A DNA stretch of 18,063 nt from RUG023 sp900315435 (GTDB lineage: Bacteria; Spirochaetota; Spirochaetia; Sphaerochaetales; Sphaerochaetaceae), in assembly GCA_902788205.1 (NCBI GenBank), contig CADAJJ010000045.1, positions 1-18,063 of the forward strand. The letters are read 5' to 3'. Made by a program: the position numbers and the translations under genes. The notes below the pieces were generated by a model. The model was given only the letters and a program-made list of their open reading frames with translations, ran no database searches and had not been told where the DNA came from. Positions 1 through 7,899 of this stretch are shown here, in pieces. The stretch's first letter is position 1, and each line of letters begins with the position of its first letter.

Positions 1-26
1 TCCATCTCCGATGGAAAGTGATTTTT

Positions 27-90
27 AGGTGGCTCCGTTTGTCCGGACAGGTGGCTCGCGCCACCCCGGACAGGCGGCTCCGCCGCACCG
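27..90. repeat. short imperfect tandem repeats, possible insertion-sequence end
   Basis: Three copies of a GGYGGCTC-type core start near 28, 50 and 73, a period of 22-23 bases. Two of them are preceded by CCGGACAGG (43-51 and 66-74). Clustered short repeats of this kind are typical of the multi-repeat ends of IS21-family elements, but no istA or istB gene lies in the window, so the family is a guess. The rest of 1-196 shows no gene or other recognisable structure. Confidence 0.35.
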
Positions 91-196
91 TAATATTCAG
101 TTGCTATTCGATGTTGCAGCATGACCAGCTGTGAGGGAACCATAGTTGCGAAGCACATATCGGTCTCCGTTCTTTGCCACAAGCACACCTTGAGTC

Positions 197-749
197 ATGA
201 GCAAGCGGCTTCTTCCCATCATGACGGCGAACGGCTCGTTCGGGAATCTTCGGCGGGGGCTATGTGTACGTGGACAAGACCGCGTACCTGCATTCCCTTG
301 TCCGTCAGGAAGGCACCATGTGCTTCCTTTCCCGTCCCCGCCGTTTCGGGAAGACGCTGACGGTATCCACCTTGGAAGCGATCTTCCAGGGCAGGAGGGA
401 GCTGTTCAAGGACCTTGCTATCGACAAAACCGATTACGACTGGAAGACCTACCCGGTCATCCCCATCGACTTCGGGGACATGTGCGACGCGCTGAAGGCA
501 GGGGAGACGAAGCGGTACATGGAGGTCCTCGCCTCGTTCTTTGCCGGCATCCCGTATATGGACGGAAGGANNNNNGTGATGGAGTACAAGGTGGACAAGA
601 GCGCGGAGGCTGCCTTGAGGCAGATCAAGGAGAAGCGCTACGCCGACAAGTTCCGCCTGGAGAAGGGGAAGACGGTCCACCTCTTGGGCATCGCCTTCAG
701 TTCCACGGGGCACACCGTCCAGGAGTGGAAGGAAGAGGTGCTGGACTGA
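197..749 (+). pseudogene. broken AAA-ATPase-like / PD-(D/E)XK nuclease-family protein, interrupted by an assembly gap
   Basis: Pieces of the AAA-ATPase_like (PF09820) plus PDDEXK_9 (PF08011) family can be read. An N-terminal part beginning MSKRLLPI runs in one frame to about 256. The reading then continues only in the next frame as YVYVDKTAYLHSLV, followed by the P-loop-like SRPRRFGKTL. Removing one G from the five-G run at 255-259 joins the two frames, so this is a single-base frameshift, real or a sequencing error. After PVIPIDFGDM (about 480) the protein jumps to ASFFAGIPY, which in this family lies near the start of the C-terminal nuclease domain; roughly 300 residues seem to be missing. 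Five Ns (571-575) then replace the part that should hold the nuclease Asp. The end (MEYKVDKSAEAALRQIKEK) carries the E-x-K pair. The family is usually above 500 residues and multicopy, so misassembly between paralogues is plausible. Confidence 0.7.
571..575. other. assembly gap (5 N)
   Basis: Five undetermined bases lie inside the broken AAA/PD-(D/E)XK gene. The true gap length is unknown. On family architecture at least part of the nuclease domain, including its conserved Asp, should lie here. Confidence 0.95.
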
Positions 750-779
750 AGGACCCCTTCCCTTTTGAGCGTTTTTCCC

Positions 780-1388
780 TTACTTGCTGTGCCGTGCCTT
801 CAGGCGGGCTGCCACATCCTCGAGACTGTGGCCCTTCACCGAAAGCAACACCATCAGATGGTAGACCAAGTCAGAGCATTCGCCAAGGAAATCCTCGTCA
901 TCGTCGTCTTTGCTGGCGATGATGGTTTCTACCGCCTCCTCGCCCACCTTCTTGGCAATCTGGTTCAGGCCACGCTTGAACAAGTGGTCGGTGTAGGAGC
1001 CTGGTATCGGGTTCTGCTTGCGGTCTTCGATCACCTTTCCAAGCGTCTGCAAGAAAAGCATCGGCTCCTCTCCCGCGCTTTTGTTGTCCTCTCCGAAGCA
1101 GGTGTCCTGTCCGGTGTGGCAGACCGGCCCGGTAGGAACCGCCTTGACCAGCAGTGTGTCCTTGTCGCAGTCGGGGATGATTTCCCTGACCTTCAGGAAG
1201 TGGCCGCTGGTCTCCCCCTTGGTCCAGAGTTTCTGGCGGGTACGGGACCAGAAGGTCACCAGCCCCTTCTCCTGGGTGATTCTCAATGACTCCTCGTTCA
1301 TATACCCCAGCATCAGCACCTTTCCCGTCTGCGCATCCTGGATAATGGCAGGTACCAGTCCATTTCCCTTGGCAAAATCAAGTTCCAT
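780..1388 (-). CDS. hisIE: bifunctional phosphoribosyl-AMP cyclohydrolase / phosphoribosyl-ATP pyrophosphatase
   Basis: Catalyses steps 2 and 3 of histidine synthesis in the cytoplasm: pyrophosphate removal from PR-ATP (C-terminal HisE domain), then opening of the PR-AMP ring (N-terminal HisI domain). The 202 residues match the fused enzyme. HisI spans about 1-104, with FWSRTRQKLWTKGETSG (46-62), the Mg-binding cluster D73-C-D75-K-D77, and zinc ligands C74, C90 and C97 in CHTGQDTCF. HisE spans about 113-200, with KKVGEEAVET (146-155) and ECSDLVYHL (170-178). It is the last gene of the his operon; its ATG lies 3 bases after the hisF stop. The stop is 31 bases from the converging broken gene at 749, and no convincing terminator is visible between them. 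Both active sites look intact. Confidence 0.97.
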   Translation of the reverse strand: MELDFAKGNGLVPAIIQDAQTGKVLMLGYMNEESLRITQEKGLVTFWSRTRQKLWTKGETSGHFLKVREIIPDCDKDTLLVKAVPTGPVCHTGQDTCFGEDNKSAGEEPMLFLQTLGKVIEDRKQNPIPGSYTDHLFKRGLNQIAKKVGEEAVETIIASKDDDDEDFLGECSDLVYHLMVLLSVKGHSLEDVAARLKARHSK

Positions 1389-1391
1389 TGC

Positions 1392-2156
1392 TTACATCCT
1401 CATCGGAATCCCGCTCGCAGCGAGATACGCTTTCAAATCGTGCAAGTCTACCTCATGAAAGTGGAAGATCGAGGCGGCAAGCGCCGCGTCAGCCTTCCCT
1501 TTGGTGAAGACTTCCCTGAAATGCTCCATATTGCCCGCACCACCACTGGCGATGACGGGAATGGAAACCGCTTCACTTACCATGCGGGTCAGGTGTATGG
1601 CAAAACCATCCTTCATCCCGTCGTGGTCCATGCTGGTCAGAAGTATCTCGCCAGCCCCCCGGCCTTCAACCTCCTTCACCCATTCCATGACCGGTTTCCC
1701 GGTCGGAGTCCGGCCACCATCCACGTAGACCTCCCAACCGCCAGGCAAAGAGGCATTGCTTCTTGCATCGACCGCGCAGACGACGCACTGGGAACCGAAA
1801 CGGCGGGACAGGCGGTCGAGCAAACCAGGATCCCTGACAGCCTTGCTGTTGACCGAAATCTTGTCCGTCCCCGCATCCAGAAGACGCGCCACATCATCAT
1901 CGCTGGAAATCCCGCCACCCACCGTGAAGGGGATGTTGATCCGTTCGGCAATCCTGCGCACCAACTCCGCAAAGGTCTTCCGGCCCTCGATTGTCGCGGT
2001 GATATCCAGGAAGACCAGCTCGTCCGCACCAGCGGCCGAATAGGCGGCACCAAGCTCGACCGGATCCCCAGCATCACGAAGCCTGACAAAGTTGACGCCC
2101 TTCACCGTACGTCCGTTCTTGACGTCCAGGCAGGGAATGATCCGTTTAGCCAACAT
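1392..2156 (-). CDS. hisF: imidazole glycerol phosphate synthase, cyclase subunit
   Basis: The 254-residue (beta/alpha)8 barrel uses ammonia delivered by HisH to turn PRFAR into imidazole glycerol phosphate and AICAR. The two catalytic aspartates are at their standard positions: D11 in IPCLDVKNG and D130 in CAVDARSN. Phosphate-binding loops FTVGGGI (77-83) and the later VIASGGAG are present. Length is normal. The ATG overlaps the end of hisA by 11 bases, and its ribosome site (GGAGG, 6 bases before the ATG) lies within the last hisA codons, which implies translational coupling. HisF works as a heterodimer with HisH, encoded two genes upstream. Confidence 0.97.
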   Translation of the reverse strand: MLAKRIIPCLDVKNGRTVKGVNFVRLRDAGDPVELGAAYSAAGADELVFLDITATIEGRKTFAELVRRIAERINIPFTVGGGISSDDDVARLLDAGTDKISVNSKAVRDPGLLDRLSRRFGSQCVVCAVDARSNASLPGGWEVYVDGGRTPTGKPVMEWVKEVEGRGAGEILLTSMDHDGMKDGFAIHLTRMVSEAVSIPVIASGGAGNMEHFREVFTKGKADAALAASIFHFHEVDLHDLKAYLAASGIPMRM

Positions 2157-2874
2157 CCTCGACCTCCTTCAGTTCCTCGGGAGTGAACCGACCCTCCAAA
2201 AGGGCTTTGCCCACCACTACTCCATAGACCCCAGCCTTCTGCAGGGCACGGATGTCGTCCAGACTGGAGACACCCCCGCTCGCAATAAAGCGAGCCGAAG
2301 GAAAGCGCCTCACCAAACGTTCATACAAACCAACCGAGGGGCCACCGAGCATTCCGTCACGGGCGATATCCGTGGAAAGGAACAGGTCCAACCCGTGCTC
2401 CAGATAGAAGGAACAGAGCTCTTCGACGCTCGTATCCGTCACCACCTTCCATCCATTGGTGGCAACCCTGCCATCCTTGCTGTCGCAACCGATGATCAGG
2501 TTTCCGGCTCCATACTTCTTTGCCCAGGACAGGACCGCACCCCGGTTCTGCACGGCGATGGAGCCACAGGTGACCAGTTGCGCGCCAGCCTCGAACGCCT
2601 CGCGCAGGTTGGTCTCGTCCTTGATTCCTCCGCCGAAATCGACGACCAGATGGGTCTGGCGGCAGATGGACTCGAGCACCTTCAGGTTCTCGATCCGTCC
2701 CCCCTTGGCTCCATCCAGATCGACCAAGTGCAACCGCTTGAAGCCCGCCGCTTCGTAGCGCTTGGCGATTTCAAGCGGAAGGCCATACTGCTTGCTCCGC
2801 CCGTAGTCCCCTTGGACAAGCCGGACACAGGTTCCACCAACCAGGTCGATGGCAGGAATACATTGCATGCTCAT
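2146..2874 (-). CDS. hisA: ProFAR isomerase (phosphoribosylformimino-AICAR ribotide isomerase)
   Basis: Carries out the Amadori-type isomerisation of ProFAR to PRFAR, step 4 of the pathway. The 242-residue barrel has the catalytic Asp pair D10 (IPAIDLVGG) and D169 (STDIARDGM), the HLVDLDGAKGG segment (49-59) and the phosphate loop VDFGGGIKD (78-86). The start at 2874 is preferred because its ATG overlaps the hisH stop in an ATGA arrangement; a second ATG two codons later would also fit the family N-terminus. HisA and HisF are related half-barrel-duplicated enzymes, but the motifs here clearly assign this one to HisA. Confidence 0.97.
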   Translation of the reverse strand: MSMQCIPAIDLVGGTCVRLVQGDYGRSKQYGLPLEIAKRYEAAGFKRLHLVDLDGAKGGRIENLKVLESICRQTHLVVDFGGGIKDETNLREAFEAGAQLVTCGSIAVQNRGAVLSWAKKYGAGNLIIGCDSKDGRVATNGWKVVTDTSVEELCSFYLEHGLDLFLSTDIARDGMLGGPSVGLYERLVRRFPSARFIASGGVSSLDDIRALQKAGVYGVVVGKALLEGRFTPEELKEVEDVG

Positions 2875-3467
2875 ACCCGCTCCAGGAAGTTCTTCAACAT
2901 CAGCTCGCCCAATTCCCCGCTCTTTTCCATGTGGAACTGGCTCGCATAGAAATTATCCTTGCGCAACACGCTGGTAAAGGTGATTCCATCGTACTGGGTA
3001 AGACCGATCGAGAAAGGACAGACCGGCACGTAATAACTGTGGACAAAGTAGCACCATGCCTGGTCTCCCAGTCCCTCGAAGAGCTTCTCGCCCCGGCGAA
3101 AGCTGACCGTATTCCATCCCATATGGGGGATTTTCACCCCTTCATGCTCTGGAAAGCGCATTACCGGGACATCGATGATGCCAAGGCAGTCCGTATCGTG
3201 CTCCTCACTGTGGGTGCAGAGGAGTTGTTCGCCAAGGCAGATGCCTAAAAAGGGGTTCTTCAAGTTCCGGATCACCTCGACCAATCCCTTTTCCCGCAGG
3301 TCGGTCATGGCGGTGCGGGCCTCGCCCTCGCCAGGGAAAATCACCTTGTCGGCGGCCTGCAGCACCTTGGCATCGTCGGTCACTATCGCCTCGACGCCCA
3401 ACCGCTGGAGGGCGCAGATCACCGAGCGGATATTACCGGCGCTGTATTTGACAATCGCGACCTTCAT
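2871..3467 (-). CDS. hisH: imidazole glycerol phosphate synthase, glutamine amidotransferase subunit
   Basis: Class I glutamine amidotransferase that hydrolyses glutamine and channels ammonia to HisF. The triad is present as C77 (LGICLGEQLL), H179 and E181 (SQFHMEKSG). The usual Pro between His and Glu is Met here, and the usual Met after LGICLG is Glu; neither is a catalytic residue. KIPHMGWN (112-119) is the family signature. The ATG at 3467 shares its A with the hisB stop (TGATG) and has GGGAG about 8 bases upstream. A GTG one codon earlier (3470) overlaps the stop as GTGA and is the alternative start. The length of 198 residues is normal. Confidence 0.95.
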   Translation of the reverse strand: MKVAIVKYSAGNIRSVICALQRLGVEAIVTDDAKVLQAADKVIFPGEGEARTAMTDLREKGLVEVIRNLKNPFLGICLGEQLLCTHSEEHDTDCLGIIDVPVMRFPEHEGVKIPHMGWNTVSFRRGEKLFEGLGDQAWCYFVHSYYVPVCPFSIGLTQYDGITFTSVLRKDNFYASQFHMEKSGELGELMLKNFLERV

Positions 3468-4564
3468 CACAGGCTCCCTTTGGTCGACGGAAGCTCGTCA
3501 GACCAGTAGTAGCGGCGTACCGCCTGCCGCACGGCATGGGCAAAGCCCTTGAAGAGCGCCTCTGCCTGATGGTGGTTGTTGCCCTCGCTCACCTGCATGT
3601 GCAGGTTGCACTGGGCCGCATCACTGAACGACTTGAAGAAATGCTCCACCATCTCGGTAGGGAAGGTACCGATATACTGGCGGCTGAAAGGACACTGCCA
3701 GATGAAGTCGGGACGGCCAGAGAAGTCGATGGCGACCTTTGCCTGCACGTCATCCATCGGAAGCAACTCACATCCATAGCGGCTGATGCCGCGTTTGTCC
3801 CCCAGCGCTTTCAGGACCGCGGTCCCGAGAACAATCGCCACATCCTCCACGGTGTGGTGCTCATCCACCTCAAGGTCTCCATGTGCGTGCAGGTCGACAT
3901 CGAAGTTGGTGTGTCGGACAATCTGGTCCAACATATGGTCGAAGAAACCGATACCGGTCTCCAGCCTGCCCTTCCCCGTCCCGTCCAGATTGACCGTCAG
4001 GCGGATCTGTGTCTCCTTGGTCTTGCGCTCGATACTGGCGGTACGGCAGGTATGCTTGCCATCCCCAAGCAGGAAGCAGACGATGTCATTCCAGTTGGTG
4101 CTGGAAAGAAGCACCCCCTCACGCGACCCATAGAAAACCACCTCGCATCCAAGTTCTTGCGCCAGTGGCAGCATCGCCTCGTCGGAAGTGACCAGCACCG
4201 AACGGGCCAAGTCATAGCGCTCGCTCCTCGCCCAATCCAAAAGGGCGCCGGAGGGAAGCGCGCTGGGGCTTTTGTCCTCTTGCAAGGTGAAATCCCATAC
4301 CTCGCGATCAAAATCGATTCCTTGGCCGCGGAGGGTGCCTATCAGATTGCTCCGGCCTTTCTCGAAGGACTCCAGCGCATGTCCGGGGGTGCCCACGCCG
4401 CGCTCGGGACAGACCAGGACGAAGGCGAAAGGCCCCTCGGCACGCAGACGCGCCAAGGAAGGAATCACCCGCTCGCTATAGACGAAGCGGCTTTCCTCGT
4501 CCACTCCGGCATCCTGGAATACCACGGTGCGCGGATCAATCAGCAACAGTGGCGTATGGTTCAT
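3467..4564 (-). CDS. hisB: HisB: imidazole glycerol-phosphate dehydratase fused to a degenerate HAD (histidinol-phosphatase-like) domain
   Basis: The C-terminal part (about 177-365) is a complete imidazole glycerol-phosphate dehydratase. It has KTKETQI (181-187), FFDHMLDQ (H210), DEHHTVED (H236, H237, E240), EHFFKSF (H308) and NNHHQAEALFK (H331, H332, E335). The N-terminal 170 residues align with the HAD phosphatase half of the enterobacterial bifunctional HisB: VIPSLARL corresponds to VIPELLKL, and GVGT, F-x-x-x-x-x-NL and FDREV are recognisable. The catalytic parts are altered. The nucleophile motif DxDGT reads IDPRT, with one residue lost and no second Asp. The Thr-Asn motif reads LVCPERG. 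The zinc loop CPHxPxxxCxCRKP is absent. The GDRxTD motif reads TSDEAM. The phosphatase half is therefore probably inactive. The start at 4564 overlaps the hisC stop as ATGA and has a good AAGGAG/AGGA site; the reading frame stays open upstream of it, but only as an antisense-like run through hisC. Confidence 0.93.
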   Translation of the reverse strand: MNHTPLLLIDPRTVVFQDAGVDEESRFVYSERVIPSLARLRAEGPFAFVLVCPERGVGTPGHALESFEKGRSNLIGTLRGQGIDFDREVWDFTLQEDKSPSALPSGALLDWARSERYDLARSVLVTSDEAMLPLAQELGCEVVFYGSREGVLLSSTNWNDIVCFLLGDGKHTCRTASIERKTKETQIRLTVNLDGTGKGRLETGIGFFDHMLDQIVRHTNFDVDLHAHGDLEVDEHHTVEDVAIVLGTAVLKALGDKRGISRYGCELLPMDDVQAKVAIDFSGRPDFIWQCPFSRQYIGTFPTEMVEHFFKSFSDAAQCNLHMQVSEGNNHHQAEALFKGFAHAVRQAVRRYYWSDELPSTKGSL

Positions 4565-5631
4565 TCCTTCCACTCCTTCAAGGCATCGATGACGGCCTGG
4601 TTCTCTGTGGCATTGCCGACGGTAATCCTCAGGCAATTTTCGCAGTGCAGCTCCTTGCTGCGGTTGCGGACGATGATGCCCTTGTCCATCAGGTACGCAT
4701 AGATCTTGTTGGCATCGCGCACCTTCACCAAGAGGAAGTTCGCGTCGGAAGGATAGACCTTCTCGACACAGGAAAGCTTGGCCAAGGAAGCTGCGAACAG
4801 CGGCCTTTGCTTCAGGATGTCTTCTTTGCCTGCCATGACCTTCTCCCAATTTGCCAGATCCTCGAGGGCGGCATCCTGGGCAGGGGACGAGACATTGTAC
4901 GGATACTTCATGGAGGCCATGACCGCACAGATTTCCTCGCTGGCCACGAGAATGCCGATACGTGCTCCGGCCAGGGCCCAGCACTTGCTCAGCGTGCGCA
5001 GCACGACCAGGTTGGGATACCGGGGCTGCAGGCTGACCGCGGATTCGACCGAGGAGAAATCATGGTACGCTTCATCGACGATCGTGATGCCGTCAAAGTT
5101 TCTGGCGATTTCCTCCACTTGGTCCAAGGGAAACGCATTGGCCGTCGGGTTGTTTGGAGAGCAGATGAAAAGCAGCTTCAGCCTTCCTGCTCCTTCCTTG
5201 CGGTTCTGTTTCTCGCTCCTCAGATATGCCAGAATGGCCTGCATGTCGAGCTGGAAGTCCGCTGTGAGCGGAACAACGTCCACCTTCACATCGTTGATGT
5301 CGCAGAAGACCCGGTAGGCGCCATAGGTCGGTGGCAGCAACAAGACATGGTCTTTTCCCGGCACGCAGAACATGCGAACCAGGTTGTCAATCACCTCATC
5401 ACTGCCGTTGCCGATGACCGTATGGGTTGCCTTCAGCCCCATACGCTTTTCAATCTCCGCTCTGAGCCGGGTGCTCAGCGGGTCGGGATAGCGGTTGCGG
5501 CCGGGCTGCTTCACGAAATCCTGCCAATTCTCGTTCGCATCCAAAAAGACCGACGCGGTCCCTTTGAAGTCATTGCGCGCGCAACTGTAGGGCACCAGCC
5601 CGGCAATATTCTTTCTGAGTAGTTCTCGCAT
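4561..5631 (-). CDS. hisC: histidinol-phosphate aminotransferase
   Basis: PLP-dependent class I/II transaminase that converts imidazole acetol phosphate and glutamate to histidinol phosphate. The 356 residues show NENW (33-36), RYPDP (47-51), GNGSDEVID (74-82), SPNNPT (158-163), D186 and Y189 of VDEAYHDF, the PLP lysine K216 in TLSKCWALAGARIG, and R224. Length is typical of HisC. The start is one base after the hisD stop with only a weak ribosome site (GGGAA), so it probably depends on coupling to hisD. The stop overlaps the hisB start. The position inside a his operon makes HisC more likely than a related aminotransferase. Confidence 0.96.
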   Translation of the reverse strand: MRELLRKNIAGLVPYSCARNDFKGTASVFLDANENWQDFVKQPGRNRYPDPLSTRLRAEIEKRMGLKATHTVIGNGSDEVIDNLVRMFCVPGKDHVLLLPPTYGAYRVFCDINDVKVDVVPLTADFQLDMQAILAYLRSEKQNRKEGAGRLKLLFICSPNNPTANAFPLDQVEEIARNFDGITIVDEAYHDFSSVESAVSLQPRYPNLVVLRTLSKCWALAGARIGILVASEEICAVMASMKYPYNVSSPAQDAALEDLANWEKVMAGKEDILKQRPLFAASLAKLSCVEKVYPSDANFLLVKVRDANKIYAYLMDKGIIVRNRSKELHCENCLRITVGNATENQAVIDALKEWKE

Positions 5632-5632
5632 C

Positions 5633-6928
5633 TTAGTTTCCCATGCGGATCGTCACCGCCGCCTTGTGGGCGTCAAGGCTCTCGCCATCCGCCATCGTCT
5701 CGATTGTCTTAGACAGGCCCGTCAGGCCTTCCTTGGACAATTCCTGCACTGTCAGCTTCTTGATGAAGGAATCGACACTCACGCCACTGAAGCTATGGGC
5801 CCAGCCCGAAGTGGGCAGCGTATGGTTGGTACCGCTCGCGTAATCTCCCGCGCTTTCGCAGGACCAAGGCCCGAGGAAGATCGAACCTGCGCTCTCGATC
5901 AAGGGAAGGACCTTTGCATACTCCTGGCAATTGATGATCAGATGCTCGGGGGCATAGGCGTTGGCGATACGGGCCGCACCTTCCTTGTCGTGCATGACAA
6001 TCGCATGGGAATGGGAAAGGCTGGAAAGCAGGAACTTGCCCCGCTTCAAGGTCGAAAGCTCTCGTGCGATGGCAGCCTCCACCTGGTCCAAGTATTCCGT
6101 CGCCTCTTTCCCTTGGGAGACCAGCACCAGCATGGCTTGGCTGTCAGGTCCATGTTCGGCCTGGCTCAGAAGGTCGCTGGCGACAAAGGCAGGATCGCTC
6201 TTCGTGTCGGCGATGACCATGACCTCGCTCGGACCGGCAGGCATGTCGATGGCGCAGCTTTCGCTGGCCTGGAGCTTTGCCTCCATGACGAAACGGTTGC
6301 CAGGCCCGAAGATCTTGTCGACCTTGGGCACGCTCTCGGTGCCATAGGCCATGGCAGCTATCGCCTGAGCCCCGCCAATCTTGAAGATATCGGTCACTCC
6401 GCCCACTTTGGCTGCATAGAGGATGGCAGGATTGACCTTGCCGTCCGGGCCGGGAGGCGTGCAGAGCACGATTTTCGGGCAGCCAGCGACATGCGCCGGG
6501 ATGGCCAGCATCAAGACGGTGCTGAACAGAGGCGCTGTGCCACCAGGGATGTAGAGGCCTACGGTGTGGATCGGGACAATCCGGCGGGAAAGTCTCACTC
6601 CCGGCTCCACCTCAAGACTCTCCCCTTTGGGGACCTGGGCCTCATGGAAGGCACGGATGTTGTGGCTGGCTTGCAGCAAGGCCTTTTTCAGATCGCCGCC
6701 AACCAGCTTCTCCGCCGCATCCAGCTCTTCCGAAGACACGCCCAGGGAGGAAAGCTCCGCATGGTCGAACTGCGCTTCCAAGGCGAACAGGGCGTTGTCC
6801 CCTTCTTCCTTGACCCGGCCCAGAATCGAGCGGACGCTTTCTGCGACCGCACTGCGGTCTAGTTCCGCCCGCTTCAGAAGCGCCTGAAGCCGTCCCGCAT
6901 CCGGCTCCTCATCACGACTCAGATACAT
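5633..6928 (-). CDS. hisD: histidinol dehydrogenase
   Basis: Zinc and NAD enzyme that oxidises histidinol to histidine in two steps, the last reactions of the pathway. The 431 residues carry the zinc ligands Q256 and H259 (SQAEHGPDSQ), D362 (GDYASGTNHTLPTSG) and H421 (LDAHKAAVTIR). The catalytic pair is E328-H329 (APEHLII). GLYIPGGTAP (124-133) and DKIFGPGNRFV (204-214) are also typical. The length matches the family. The ATG is 7 bases after the hisG stop, with a GTGAGG-like ribosome site. All residues needed for activity are present. Confidence 0.97.
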   Translation of the reverse strand: MYLSRDEEPDAGRLQALLKRAELDRSAVAESVRSILGRVKEEGDNALFALEAQFDHAELSSLGVSSEELDAAEKLVGGDLKKALLQASHNIRAFHEAQVPKGESLEVEPGVRLSRRIVPIHTVGLYIPGGTAPLFSTVLMLAIPAHVAGCPKIVLCTPPGPDGKVNPAILYAAKVGGVTDIFKIGGAQAIAAMAYGTESVPKVDKIFGPGNRFVMEAKLQASESCAIDMPAGPSEVMVIADTKSDPAFVASDLLSQAEHGPDSQAMLVLVSQGKEATEYLDQVEAAIARELSTLKRGKFLLSSLSHSHAIVMHDKEGAARIANAYAPEHLIINCQEYAKVLPLIESAGSIFLGPWSCESAGDYASGTNHTLPTSGWAHSFSGVSVDSFIKKLTVQELSKEGLTGLSKTIETMADGESLDAHKAAVTIRMGN

Positions 6929-6935
6929 ATATGCC

Positions 6936-7796
6936 TCACTCTGTCATCTTCTCGATGGCCGTCACCAAGATGCCTTCGGCACCAAGGTGCTTCAATTGCT
7001 CGACCACATCCCAGAAATGGTCCTCCTGGACTACCGTCTGGACCGACACCCAGCCCGCTTCAAGCAGATGGGTCACGGTCGGGCTCTTCATGCCGGGCAC
7101 AATCCGGCGTACTTTTTCCAATTCCTTCTCCGGCAGGTTGAACATGATGTACTTGTAGCCTTGGGCTTTCTGCACGGCGTTGATGCGCAACATCAGCCGC
7201 TGGAGGATTGCCTGTTTTTCCTCGCTACCCATATCCTGACGGGCAATCAGCACCGCGCTGGTCCTGTAGACGCACTCGGCCTCGCGCAGGCCATTGGCTT
7301 TCAGGGTGGTACCGGTGGAAACGAGGTCGCAGATGCAGTCGGCAATGCCAATGGCAGGAGTCACTTCGACGGAACCGGAAACATTGACGAACTTGGCATG
7401 GACGCCATGCTCGGCAAGTACCCTGCCAAGAATGCCCGGATAGCTCGTGGCAATCCGCTTGCCCTCCAGCGAGGCGAGCCCTTGGTACTCAAAATCGACG
7501 GGGACGGCAACCGACAGTCTGCACTTGGCGAAGCCAAGGTCCTTGACCACTTTCAACGGAAGGTTCTGCTCGTCGTATTCGTTACGGCCGACAATGCCGA
7601 TATCGGCGATACCGTCGTGGACATAGCCCGGAATATCATCATCACGGACAAACAGGAACTCCAAAGGGAAGTTATAGGCTCTCTCTTTCAGGACCCGGCT
7701 CTCGGTATCGAACTGGATGCCGCAATCCTTGATCAGCCCAAGGCTATCCTCGGCCAATCGTCCCTTGCTCTGAATCGCAATGCGTAGCGTCTCCAT
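6936..7796 (-). CDS. hisG: ATP phosphoribosyltransferase, long form
   Basis: First committed step: condensation of ATP with PRPP. At 286 residues it is the long, HisZ-independent form. It has the N-terminal RIAIQSKGRL (5-14), GIADIGIVGRNEY (62-74), the PRPP-binding loop DLVSTGTTLKANGL (157-170) and an ACT-like C-terminal domain (about 212-284) that in this form binds histidine for feedback inhibition. No separate hisZ is seen in the window, as expected. The ATG has a strong ribosome site (AGGAGG, 5 bases upstream), placed just after the attenuator terminator. Control is thus at two levels: attenuation of the mRNA and probable feedback on the enzyme. Confidence 0.97.
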   Translation of the reverse strand: METLRIAIQSKGRLAEDSLGLIKDCGIQFDTESRVLKERAYNFPLEFLFVRDDDIPGYVHDGIADIGIVGRNEYDEQNLPLKVVKDLGFAKCRLSVAVPVDFEYQGLASLEGKRIATSYPGILGRVLAEHGVHAKFVNVSGSVEVTPAIGIADCICDLVSTGTTLKANGLREAECVYRTSAVLIARQDMGSEEKQAILQRLMLRINAVQKAQGYKYIMFNLPEKELEKVRRIVPGMKSPTVTHLLEAGWVSVQTVVQEDHFWDVVEQLKHLGAEGILVTAIEKMTE

Positions 7797-7813
7797 GGAA
7801 TCCTCCTGATACG

Positions 7814-7839
7814 AAAAAACCTCCGCGAAAGGCGGAGGT
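7814..7839 (-). terminator. rho-independent terminator of the his attenuator
   Basis: On the minus strand an 8-bp perfect stem (ACCTCCGC with GCGGAGGT, arms 7832-7839 and 7819-7826) and a 5-base loop (CTTTC) are followed immediately by a T run (six Ts including the last paired base). It lies 17 bases upstream of the hisG ATG, between the leader peptide and the hisG ribosome site. A terminator directly in front of the first structural gene makes sense only if it is conditional. Confidence 0.93.
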
Positions 7840-7899
7840 CCTTGTGTATGACTTCAGAAACCCACCCTTCAGGCCGGCAAAACGCACATATGATGGTGG
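7826..7899 (-). promoter_or_regulatory. his attenuator: alternative protector and antiterminator pairings
   Basis: Two mutually exclusive structures can be drawn before the terminator. In the protector form CCACC (7895-7899, overlapping the His codons) pairs perfectly with GGTGG (7862-7866). In the antiterminator form UGAAGGGUGGG (7861-7871) pairs over 11 positions, including four G-U pairs, with UCCGCCUUUCG (7826-7836), which would break up the terminator stem. A ribosome stalled at the three His codons (7890-7898) would cover the first segment and leave the second free, so the antiterminator forms. A ribosome at the leader stop (7869-7871) would cover the second segment and let the terminator form. 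The pairings are seen in the sequence; their action is inferred from the enterobacterial his attenuator. Confidence 0.85.

Noticed and set aside
750..779. Possible bidirectional terminator between the broken gene and hisIE
   Set aside because: The GAAGG/CCTTC stem is only 5 bp and its T run is not adjacent.
4565..4984. Upstream extension of the hisB reading frame
   Set aside because: It runs inside hisC in another frame, with an Arg/Gly-rich, unrelated translation; the ATGA overlap and ribosome site at 4564 define the start.
5666..6862. Long plus-strand open frame (398 codons) opposite hisD
   Set aside because: It is the antisense of an unmistakable histidinol dehydrogenase, with no ribosome site and no family features.
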